Shown: piece after piece, positions 1 to 6,050 of the stretch
Numbering within the stretch: the first letter of the stretch is position 1
Layout of the letters: every line of letters starts with the position of its first letter
Assembly (NCBI GenBank): GCA_938074515.1
Contig: CALJFV010000101.1
Coordinates: forward strand, 1 to 6,697
Length of the DNA: 6,697 bases
Origin: an uncultured Flavobacteriaceae bacterium
GTDB lineage: Bacteria > Bacteroidota > Bacteroidia > Flavobacteriales > Flavobacteriaceae
Direction: 5' to 3'
Notes under the pieces: model-generated
Seen by the model: only the letters and a program-made list of their open reading frames with translations
The model's database searches: none
What the model was told of the DNA's origin: nothing
Made by a program: the position numbers and the translations under genes

Positions 1-522
1 GTACGTCGTGATTATGGGATTCTGAATATCGAGCAGTGGGCTACGGATAACCAGGGATATAATGGTGGCGCTGGCGTGAGTTATACTGAAGGTTATGAGC
101 ACACAGGCTTCTTTAATCGCAAGTATATCCCTCGTCAAGGGGACGCTAACATTGGGGATCAAAACTTGACCAACCCAAATAACTATCGTTCTATTCGTTT
201 TGCGGACGTATTGCTCATGGCGGCAGAAGCACATCACGAAAATGGAAACGACGCTTCAGCTCAGTCTTATGTTAATCGGGTGCGCACGCGCGCGGGGTTA
301 CCGTCAATCACGACCACTGGAGGCGATTTAGGAGAAGCCATTTACCTAGAAAGACGTTTGGAGCTCGTGGGCGAAGGTCATCAGTTTTTTGACGCAGTGC
401 GGAAAGGGAAGGCCGCTCAAGAAATTAATGGCTTCCAAAACGGTAAACACGAAATTTTCCCGATACCGGAAATCGAAATACAACTTACAGGAAACCGCTG
501 GGCGCAAAATCCTGGATATTAA
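1..522 (+). CDS. SusD/RagB-like outer-membrane glycan-binding lipoprotein, C-terminal part (5' end outside window)
   Basis: Frame 1 is open from the first base, giving 173 residues that continue an upstream gene; the GTG at 76 lies inside this frame and is not a start. The sequence matches the C-terminal part of SusD/RagB proteins: a helical block with RSIRFADVLLMAAEAHHENG (about 190-249), then NRVRTRAGLP, then LERRLELVGEGHQFFDAVRKG (about 346-408), and the characteristic ending FPIPEIEI...WAQNPGY. SusD proteins are surface lipoproteins that cap a SusC TonB-dependent porin and hold oligosaccharides for import; full members are around 500-600 residues, so roughly two thirds is missing here, including the signal peptide. 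A susC homologue is expected just upstream. The next gene starts 11 bases after the stop, so the two are surely co-transcribed. Ligand specificity cannot be read from this fragment; a beta-glucan is inferred from the GH16 gene downstream. Confidence 0.95.
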   Translation, partial: VRRDYGILNIEQWATDNQGYNGGAGVSYTEGYEHTGFFNRKYIPRQGDANIGDQNLTNPNNYRSIRFADVLLMAAEAHHENGNDASAQSYVNRVRTRAGLPSITTTGGDLGEAIYLERRLELVGEGHQFFDAVRKGKAAQEINGFQNGKHEIFPIPEIEIQLTGNRWAQNPGY

Positions 523-533
523 TACACACGACC

Positions 534-2105
534 ATGAAACGACTATTTAACAGCATTTACGCTTATAGTTTTGCCCTCATTAGCCTTTTTATGGCAGTGA
601 GCTGTAGTTCAGATGACCCCAATTTTGATTATTTGAACACGGCAGAAATTCCTTCGAATTTAGGTTTGATTGTGACTCCCACAACAGATAACTCAGGAAA
701 TGTTATTTTCACGCCAAGTGCCTTGAGTGCCTCTAAATTCAATTTAGATTTCGGTGATGGCAGCGAGCCCGTATCTGTGGTTCCTGGGACTAATGCCGTG
801 CACGCCTATCAAGAAGGGTCCTTTACCGCGACACTCACAGCGGAAAACATTAACGGAGAAGTTTCGCCGCCTCTAGAGCAAGCGGTAGTGGTTTCATTTT
901 TAGCGCCTGAGAATCTTGAAATTACTGTACTGCCCGTGGCAGGAGATAATTTCTCAATCAGTGTGTCTGCAACGGCTACTCTGGCGGCCGGCTTTGAAGT
1001 CTATTTTGGTGATCAAGTAGACGAAACACCTACCCCGCTCATGATTGCGGAATCTGTGACGCACACTTACGCAGAGACAGGAACCTATGAAATTACTGTA
1101 GTGGCTTTGAGTGGTGGTAGTCAGACCTTAGAAGGCACAATCACTGTCGAAATTGACAACCCTGTATTACTGCCTCTCGATTTTGAGGACGAAACACTCG
1201 AATATACCTTTTTTGACTTTGCTGGAGCGATCAATACGAGAATTACGAACCCAGACCCAACTGGAATCAACACGAGTGCTAACGTCGTAGAGTTCTTTAA
1301 AGAGACTGGAGCCTTGGTTTATGCAGGAACGGCGATCCCATTAGGAGAAAACATTGATTTTTCAATAGGCAGTACAATTTCTATGGATGTCTGGACTCCT
1401 ATTGCTGGAACGACGGTAAAACTAAAAATTGAAAACGCCGCAAATCCGAATATTGCTATGGAGGTGGATGCATTTCCTACAGCAACCAATGAGTGGGAAA
1501 CCCTTTATTTTGATTTTTCCGGCTTTGATCTAAGCCAAGAATACGCAAAAATTGTAGTGTTCTTTGATTTTGGCAATAGTGGAAATGACGATACATTCTA
1601 TTACGATAACATCGCCCAAGGAACGCTTCCAGGTGCAGTGGTAGAATTGCCTTTAGATTTCGAAAATACCGCAGTGCCCTATGAAGTGTTTGGTTTTGAG
1701 GGGGCGAACTCAGATATTGATGAAAATCCAGATCCAACTGGCATTAACACAAGTAGCCGTGTAGTGCGTACCGTCAAAGGTGTGGATGCCGTCTTCTACG
1801 CAGGGACCGCTTTGCCATTACAGGTGCCGATTGTTTTTGACACCACTGAAAAAATTAAAATGAAAGTCTGGTCACCAAAGGCAGACATTCCGGTGCGTTT
1901 AAAACTCGAAAACACCAATGGTGATTTTGTAGAGCTAGACGCTAATACTACCACATCCAACGCTTGGGAAGAGCTTGTGTGGGATTTTGCCGGTCAAAAT
2001 ACGGCCCCTGAATTTACCACTGTTGTGGTGTTCTTTGAATTTATTGTTGACCTGCCAGGAGATGGGTCGACTTATTATTTTGATGATATTGATTATGCAA
2101 ACTAA
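534..2105 (+). CDS. Surface lipoprotein with two PKD-like domains and two tandem jelly-roll-like modules; putative PUL surface glycan-binding protein
   Basis: This 523-residue protein begins with a lipoprotein signal peptide: K2-R3, a hydrophobic stretch, and lipobox AVSC with Cys24 as lipidation site. The following SSDD resembles the acidic export signal of Bacteroidota surface lipoproteins. Residues about 41-123 form a PKD-like domain (LDFGDG at 71-76, HAYQEGSFTATL at 90-101). Residues 124-208 form a second one (VYFGD at 156-160, HTYAETGTYEITVVA at 177-191). Residues 213-360 and 372-519 are two copies of one 148-residue module. I see no catalytic signature, so the protein probably binds glycan, in the position of a SusE/SusF-type or surface glycan-binding protein of a laminarin PUL. 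The start is the first ATG after the SusD stop, 11 bases away, and directly gives the signal peptide; there is no clear Shine-Dalgarno, as usual in this phylum. The role is inferred from architecture and context; ligand binding is unproven. Confidence 0.9.
   Translation: MKRLFNSIYAYSFALISLFMAVSCSSDDPNFDYLNTAEIPSNLGLIVTPTTDNSGNVIFTPSALSASKFNLDFGDGSEPVSVVPGTNAVHAYQEGSFTATLTAENINGEVSPPLEQAVVVSFLAPENLEITVLPVAGDNFSISVSATATLAAGFEVYFGDQVDETPTPLMIAESVTHTYAETGTYEITVVALSGGSQTLEGTITVEIDNPVLLPLDFEDETLEYTFFDFAGAINTRITNPDPTGINTSANVVEFFKETGALVYAGTAIPLGENIDFSIGSTISMDVWTPIAGTTVKLKIENAANPNIAMEVDAFPTATNEWETLYFDFSGFDLSQEYAKIVVFFDFGNSGNDDTFYYDNIAQGTLPGAVVELPLDFENTAVPYEVFGFEGANSDIDENPDPTGINTSSRVVRTVKGVDAVFYAGTALPLQVPIVFDTTEKIKMKVWSPKADIPVRLKLENTNGDFVELDANTTTSNAWEELVWDFAGQNTAPEFTTVVVFFEFIVDLPGDGSTYYFDDIDYAN
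1170..1613 (+). repeat. First copy of tandem 148-residue module (residues 213-360 of the PKD lipoprotein)
   Basis: The module opens with LPLDFED, carries NPDPTGINTS (1248-1277), YAGTAIPL, a VWTP strand, KLKIEN, WETLYFDFSG and IVVFFDF, and closes with FYYDNI. The alternation of short hydrophobic strands with conserved aromatic residues, and the closing Y-Y-D-N-I, look like a beta-sandwich carbohydrate-binding module; that assignment is inference. It aligns nearly without gaps to the second copy, with about 40-45% identical residues counted by eye. Confidence 0.85.
1647..2090 (+). repeat. Second copy of tandem 148-residue module (residues 372-519)
   Basis: This is the partner of the module at 1170-1613, separated from it by 11 residues. 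It repeats LPLDFEN, NPDPTGINTS (1725-1754), YAGTALPL, VWSP, RLKLEN, WEELVWDFAG, VVVFFEF and YYFDDI. The decapeptide NPDPTGINTS is identical in both copies while its codons differ only at third positions, so the duplication is old and the motif has been kept by selection. The protein ends four residues after this module. Confidence 0.85.
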
Positions 2106-2115
2106 AACGCAACTG

Positions 2116-3759
2116 ATGAACTATATGAAATTAATCTTTGCCTTATTGGCTTTGCCACTAATATTAGTCTCTTGTCAGGAAGACGACACCTCTTTTGGTG
2201 CCGTTCTTGCACCAATAAATCTTGAAGCAACCATAGAGGTCGCCGATGATTTGTCCGGCAATGTCGCTGTAACCCCAACCGCAGAATATGCCCTAACGTT
2301 TCATGTTTACTTTAAACCTGAATTGGACCCTGTGGTGATTGGGCCAGGAGAAACCGCTAATTTTCGCTTTACAGATACAGGGGTTTACACTCAAGACATT
2401 GTCATCATTGCCTATGGTCGCGGTGGTGCTGCCAGTTCAATCTCGCGCAGTATTGACCTAGACGTCATTTTGATGATTGATCCTGTTATTCTTCAAAACT
2501 TAGCTGGAGCGCCAAACCAAGGCAAGCGCTGGGTTTGGGATTCTGGCACGACAGGCCACTTTGGCGTAGGAGACCCTGCTGTAGATTTCGCAAATTACTT
2601 TATCGCCACGCCGAATCAGCTCAACCCATGTATGTATGATGACGTGCTCACTTTTAGCTATGACGGTATGGGCGACTACCGATTCGTGCTAGAACCAGGA
2701 GATGCGTCGTTTATTAACTGGGCTGAAATCAAGCGATTTTTTCCCAATGACAATCCTGGACAATACAATGATGAGTGTCGCGATTTAAGTCCGTTTGTGT
2801 CTTTTGATACAAGTTTTGTGGTCTTAGATGACGCCGCAGGAGTTTCAACCCTTACCCTTCAGAACAGCTTCCTGTCCTATTGGTCAGGGGCCGCTTCTTA
2901 CGAAATCGTTTCGCTGACGGAGGACCAGTTAATTGTTCGTGGGATTCAAGATCCATTTGACCCGCCAGGGGCACAATTGGCTTGGTATCACACCTTTGTT
3001 CCTGAAACCAGCTCAGGACCAGAGGAATGCAGCGGCGATACTGGTGATCTAGGAAGCGGAAGCAATGACGTGCTTGTATGGGCTGAAGAATTTGATTTAG
3101 ATGGGGCGCCTTGTTCGGAAAACTGGAGTTACGACTTAGGAACTGGAAACAATGGATGGGGTAACGAAGAGGTCCAGTATTATACGGACGATCCTTCAAA
3201 TATTATTGTCGAGAATGGTGTCTTGCGCATCACCGCAAAATCAGAGTTTTTTGCCGGCAGTAATTATACTTCAGCACGAATTAAATCAAATCAAAAGTTT
3301 GACTTCACTTATGGGCGCGTAGAAGCCCGTGCAAAGCTCCCCACAGGAGGTGGAACTTGGCCCGCGATTTGGATGCTGGGCTCTGATTATCAGACCAATA
3401 CTTGGCCCGCTTGTGGAGAAATTGACATCATGGAGCATGTGGGTAACAACCAAGATGAAATATTTTCATCACTCCACTATCCTGGTAATTTTGGGGGTAA
3501 TGCTGTAACACAAGGAATCACCGTTCCGGGAGTTTCTGATGATTTTCACGTCTATGCTGTTGAATGGACCGCCGATGAAATCAAATTTTCTGTAGACGGA
3601 AATGTTTATCATTCAGTGGCCAATACGCAGTTGATGCCTTTTGACAGTGATTTCTTCCTCATTACCAATATCGCAATGGGTGGAGCCTTTGGGGGTCCTG
3701 TAGATCCAAACTTCCAAAGCTCTAGTTTAGAAATAGATTACATACGCGTTTATCAATAA
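2116..3759 (+). CDS. Multidomain surface lipoprotein with C-terminal GH16 catalytic domain; probable laminarinase (endo-beta-1,3-glucanase)
   Basis: This 547-residue protein has lipobox LVSC (Cys20) followed by QEDD, suggesting a surface-exposed lipoprotein. Residues 33-116 are a PKD-like domain related to the first PKD domain of the preceding protein. Residues about 125-296 are a middle domain (RWVWDSGTTGHFGVGDP at 138-154, CMYDDVLTF at 172-180, ending AWYHTFVPE). A Gly/Ser-rich linker follows at about 298-317, then a GH16 domain at 318-547. The catalytic motif is EIDIME: E435 nucleophile, D437, E440 acid/base (3418-3435), with WPAIWML upstream and the usual LEIDYIRVYQ ending. GH16 enzymes of this motif type are retaining endo-glucanases, most often laminarinases, so it probably cuts beta-1,3-glucan at the cell surface. 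ATG 2116 leaves a 10-base gap to the upstream stop; ATG 2125 gives an equally good signal peptide and ATG 2095 would overlap the upstream gene. The exact linkage specificity (beta-1,3 versus mixed beta-1,3/1,4) cannot be read off. Confidence 0.93.
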   Translation: MNYMKLIFALLALPLILVSCQEDDTSFGAVLAPINLEATIEVADDLSGNVAVTPTAEYALTFHVYFKPELDPVVIGPGETANFRFTDTGVYTQDIVIIAYGRGGAASSISRSIDLDVILMIDPVILQNLAGAPNQGKRWVWDSGTTGHFGVGDPAVDFANYFIATPNQLNPCMYDDVLTFSYDGMGDYRFVLEPGDASFINWAEIKRFFPNDNPGQYNDECRDLSPFVSFDTSFVVLDDAAGVSTLTLQNSFLSYWSGAASYEIVSLTEDQLIVRGIQDPFDPPGAQLAWYHTFVPETSSGPEECSGDTGDLGSGSNDVLVWAEEFDLDGAPCSENWSYDLGTGNNGWGNEEVQYYTDDPSNIIVENGVLRITAKSEFFAGSNYTSARIKSNQKFDFTYGRVEARAKLPTGGGTWPAIWMLGSDYQTNTWPACGEIDIMEHVGNNQDEIFSSLHYPGNFGGNAVTQGITVPGVSDDFHVYAVEWTADEIKFSVDGNVYHSVANTQLMPFDSDFFLITNIAMGGAFGGPVDPNFQSSSLEIDYIRVYQ

Positions 3760-3816
3760 AAACAACACAACCAAAAATAAATCAACCCTTTAATTCACTT
3801 TATTAAACTTTAACTT

Positions 3817-4671
3817 ATGAAAACAAAATTATTTTCGATGATTGCTGCCCTTACCCTGAGCATGGGTGTGGCGGCGCAAAACTCAGTAAGCGTTGACGCT
3901 GGAGGAAACTGGTTAGGATATGCGAATATTTTTGATCCAGCCACTGGAGACTACATTTTTGGAGAGCCATGGGGTATTCAAGACATTCAGACTGTAGTTG
4001 ATGCCGGAGAAGGAACTTTAACTCTACAGCCGAACTTCAACACCTATGCCGATAACCCAACCGATCCTTTTTGGGTTGACCAAGCCACTGGCTTAGGCGC
4101 AAAAATTTTTGAAGGTAATTCTTATATCGAGGACAATTCTCTCGCAGGCGAGGAACTTACCTTTTCAGGATTTATTCACAGTAACACTCTTGATGCTGAG
4201 TATGACGCAATTGCCTTTATTAAGGTTTTCAATGCTAATTATTCTGTTTTAAAGATTGCCACAGCTGCATTAAACGGTTCTACCTTTGAAGTTGTCTTTA
4301 CTGACGTTAATCCAGCAGAAGACGCAGTAGTTCAGTATGGCTTTGCTGTTACAGGACTCAATGCTAATCCAGATAATGAAGCAACATTAGGCAGCGTTGT
4401 GGTTAGCGGTCAATCTTTGGGACTAACTGATTTTAATACAGCCTCTTTTAGTGTTGCGCCTAACCCATCAAATGCCGTTTGGAATGTCCGTTCAGCCCAG
4501 TATGACATGACTCAAGTGGTGCTTTTTGATGTTTTGGGCAAAAAAGTTGCTCAATTTAATAACCCAGGAAGTACTTTGGCCATCGACAACAGCAACCTTA
4601 GCAAAGGAGCTTACTTCGCACAAATTAGCACGGCTTCAGGAAGTACTACGGTACAGTTGATGAAAAACTAA
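3817..4671 (+). CDS. Secreted protein with uncharacterised N-terminal beta domain and T9SS type A sorting domain
   Basis: This 284-residue protein has a type I signal peptide (K2, K4, hydrophobic core, cleavage probably after VAA at 18-20 before Q21) and no lipobox cysteine; the whole protein appears free of cysteine. Residues about 22-197 form one domain rich in glycine, asparagine, aspartate and aromatics, with the blocks NWLGYANIFD (31-40), PWGIQDIQTVVDAG (51-64), TLTLQPNFNTYADNPTDPFW (67-86) and VVQYGFAVTGLNANP (171-185). I recognise no catalytic motif. Residues about 208-284 are a T9SS type A sorting domain: FSVAPNPSNAVWNV, VVLFDVLGKKV, LSKGAYFAQIST and the basic end QLMKN. The protein should be exported to the cell surface or released. 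Its position 57 bases after the GH16 gene, with no terminator between, suggests PUL membership; a carbohydrate-binding role is the best guess but unproven. The spacer is A/T-rich without a recognisable TAnnTTTG promoter. Confidence 0.88.
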   Translation: MKTKLFSMIAALTLSMGVAAQNSVSVDAGGNWLGYANIFDPATGDYIFGEPWGIQDIQTVVDAGEGTLTLQPNFNTYADNPTDPFWVDQATGLGAKIFEGNSYIEDNSLAGEELTFSGFIHSNTLDAEYDAIAFIKVFNANYSVLKIATAALNGSTFEVVFTDVNPAEDAVVQYGFAVTGLNANPDNEATLGSVVVSGQSLGLTDFNTASFSVAPNPSNAVWNVRSAQYDMTQVVLFDVLGKKVAQFNNPGSTLAIDNSNLSKGAYFAQISTASGSTTVQLMKN

Positions 4672-4691
4672 TTTCCTTAAGGACAAATTAG
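4668..4691 (+). repeat. Inverted repeat spanning the stop codon of the T9SS gene
   Basis: CTAATTT (4668-4674) is the exact reverse complement of AAATTAG (4685-4691), and the inside (CCTTAAGG at 4675-4682) is itself self-complementary, with a two-base bulge. The stem contains the TAA stop at 4669-4671. It lacks a following T-run, so it is not a classical terminator; it could protect the mRNA 3' end, or be chance in A/T-rich DNA. Confidence 0.4.
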
Positions 4692-4724
4692 CCCGGCCGA
4701 CTTATTTTAGGTCTTGGCCCTATT

Positions 4725-4755
4725 AAAAAACCAGCCGTGAACGGCTGGTTTTTTT
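4725..4755. terminator. Bidirectional intrinsic terminator between convergent PUL and oxidoreductase genes
   Basis: A perfect seven-base-pair GC-rich stem (CCAGCCG 4731-4737 with CGGCTGG 4742-4748) closes a TGAA loop. Six A's lie before it (4725-4730) and seven T's after it (4749-4755), and the A/T tracts extend the stem. On the + strand it ends the PUL transcript about 55 bases after the last stop; on the - strand the A-tract becomes a U-tract, so it can also end the oxidoreductase transcript, whose stop is at 4800. Confidence 0.92.
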
Positions 4756-4799
4756 GTTTGTCTCGTCTTTTGACTGCTTTCAAAGATAACTATGTCGGA

Positions 4800-5954
4800 T
4801 TATAACTCCCCGATCGCGAGCGCTGCAAGGCTTTGTCCGACTTCAGCGCCTATGGCCACGCCCATTCCTCCTAAACGAACTCCACAATACACATTAGGGC
4901 CGAGCGCTTTGATGATTGGTTTCTTTTGTGCCCCTACACCCATAATTCCGGACCAGCGGCGTTCAACGGCAACGGACCTGCCGGGCAATATAACCTCGTG
5001 TAACATGCGCTCTAAAGCGCCCTGTATTTGTTCGGTCGTCTGTTCTAATGTCGTTTGCTCTCCCTTAAAATCGAGATTTCGCCCTCCTCCCAGAAGAATT
5101 CGCTGATCTATATTTCTAAAATAGAAATAGCCTTGGTCTAAGTGGAACGTCCCTTTAATTTTTAGGTCAGGAATTGTCTCAGTTATTAAAACCTGAGCCC
5201 GCGCAGGGGTTACTAAGTCCGACAAATAATCTTGTGTATAACCGTTGGTCGCCAGTAAAAGCTTTTTGGCCTTAATTGGGCCGTGGTCTTTGGTCTGGAC
5301 CATTACTTGGTCTGCCATAATTTGGTGTGATAAAACTTTCACCCCGCCTAAGAATTGTACCCCACTTTCCGCAGCTTTTACAATCAGTCCCTCCATCATA
5401 CGTCCAGTGTGAATTTGACCTTCAAACCTGTTGAGAATACCGCGAGAACCAATTCCTGCGAAACCAAATTTATTTTCCACGACCGAGAAGACCTTTTCAG
5501 TGGTTTTTAAGGCCTCTTGTGTGAGTTTATTGACCCTGTCAATGTTAGAGAAACACTGCTCAGCCAAATCGCTATGATGGCTTAAGAAGTACTCGTAGCC
5601 GCCGTGATTTTGATAGCCCATCGTCTCGGGAGCAAGTATAGATTTTAAGCGCTCAAGCCCCTCTGCTCTTTGGCGTATTAGCCCAATAAGTTCTTGCTCG
5701 GAATGCCGTTGTGCGTCATCCAAAATTTCTGATACGCTGCCAAAACATGCAAATCCCGCGTTTTTTATGCTCGCCCCAGAAGGCCAATTTCCGCGTTCTA
5801 AAATCACTACTCGAGATTGAGGTAGTCTCGACTTTAAGGCAATGCCACAAGTTAGACCCACAATGCCTCCCCCTATGATTAGATAATCAATATCCTTAAG
5901 TAAATAAGATTCCCAATATGACGCGTTATTTGTATGCACTTCGCAGCCTTTCAT
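4800..5954 (-). CDS. FAD-dependent oxidoreductase of the DAO (D-amino-acid oxidase) family, substrate unknown
   Basis: This 384-residue protein has an N-terminal Rossmann FAD-binding motif, DYLIIGGGIVGL (23-34), with the acidic residue that contacts the adenosine ribose at E53 in VILERG (50-55). It continues with PSGASIKNAGFACFGS (58-73), a DAO-type ATNGYT (235-240), LLGGGRNLDF (287-296), RRWSGIMGVG (332-341), and the C-terminal FAD loop YCGVRLGGMGVAIG (356-369). Together these identify the glycine oxidase/DadA/sarcosine-oxidase-like DAO fold, expected to oxidise an amine or similar group in the cytoplasm; no signal peptide or membrane segment is seen. The substrate cannot be assigned. The ATG at 5954 is the only ATG before the FAD motif; the 20-odd residues ahead of it include an SYWE stretch that I recall from flavobacterial relatives, supporting this start. 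It lies downstream of accC on the same strand but behind a terminator, so it is probably transcribed mostly on its own or by read-through. Confidence 0.88.
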   Translation of the reverse strand: MKGCEVHTNNASYWESYLLKDIDYLIIGGGIVGLTCGIALKSRLPQSRVVILERGNWPSGASIKNAGFACFGSVSEILDDAQRHSEQELIGLIRQRAEGLERLKSILAPETMGYQNHGGYEYFLSHHSDLAEQCFSNIDRVNKLTQEALKTTEKVFSVVENKFGFAGIGSRGILNRFEGQIHTGRMMEGLIVKAAESGVQFLGGVKVLSHQIMADQVMVQTKDHGPIKAKKLLLATNGYTQDYLSDLVTPARAQVLITETIPDLKIKGTFHLDQGYFYFRNIDQRILLGGGRNLDFKGEQTTLEQTTEQIQGALERMLHEVILPGRSVAVERRWSGIMGVGAQKKPIIKALGPNVYCGVRLGGMGVAIGAEVGQSLAALAIGEL

Positions 5955-5965
5955 TATTTAGTGTA

Positions 5966-5992
5966 TGAAATTACATGATTTTTCCATGCCAA
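5966..5992 (-). promoter_or_regulatory. Weak candidate promoter for the FAD oxidoreductase gene
   Basis: On the - strand TAATTTCA (5973-5966) resembles the Bacteroidota -7 element TAnnTTTG, with a TTGG (5992-5989) upstream. The 15-base spacing is shorter than the usual 19-21 and the -7 match is imperfect at its end. It is listed because a terminator separates this gene from accC, so a start of transcription is expected here. Confidence 0.25.
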
Positions 5993-6015
5993 GGGAATTG
6001 ACCAACCAAGGGATT

Positions 6016-6040
6016 AAAAAACCCTCCGTAAAGGAGGGTT
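6016..6040 (-). terminator. Intrinsic terminator of accC
   Basis: An eight-base-pair perfect stem (AACCCTCC 6020-6027 with GGAGGGTT 6033-6040) encloses a five-base loop. Read on the - strand it is followed by a U-run from the A's at 6016-6021. It sits 10 bases after the accC stop, so accC ends its transcript here and the oxidoreductase gene is at least partly uncoupled from it. Confidence 0.88.
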
Positions 6041-6050
6041 CGCCATATTA

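Noticed and set aside
76..522. Complete small gene starting at GTG 76
   Set aside because: The frame is open to the window edge and the upstream codons continue sensibly; the protein is the tail of a SusD-like protein, not a 148-residue gene.
1477..1737. Open frame of 86 codons on the - strand
   Set aside because: It lies entirely within the PKD lipoprotein gene, has no family features, and overlaps a well-supported repeat module.
1975..2115. N-terminal extension of the GH16 protein from ATG 1975
   Set aside because: It would overlap the second repeat module of the upstream gene and place a 47-residue segment ahead of a perfect lipoprotein signal peptide.
2852..3199. Open frame of 115 codons on the - strand
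   Set aside because: It lies within the GH16 gene across the middle domain, linker and start of the catalytic domain; its translation shows no domain or signal.
3760..3816. Promoter for the T9SS gene in the 57-base spacer
   Set aside because: The spacer is A/T-rich but has no TTTG or TAnnTTTG element, and no terminator precedes it, so co-transcription with the GH16 gene is simpler.
4691..4720. Second hairpin formed by GGCC segments around 4695-4698 and 4716-4719
   Set aside because: Pairing beyond the palindromic GGCC cores needs a bulge and leaves a long loop; it is weak next to the perfect terminator that follows.
4792..5106. Open frame of 104 codons on the + strand
   Set aside because: It is antisense to the conserved C-terminal FAD-binding part of the oxidoreductase and starts after the terminator; it is a proline-rich shadow translation.
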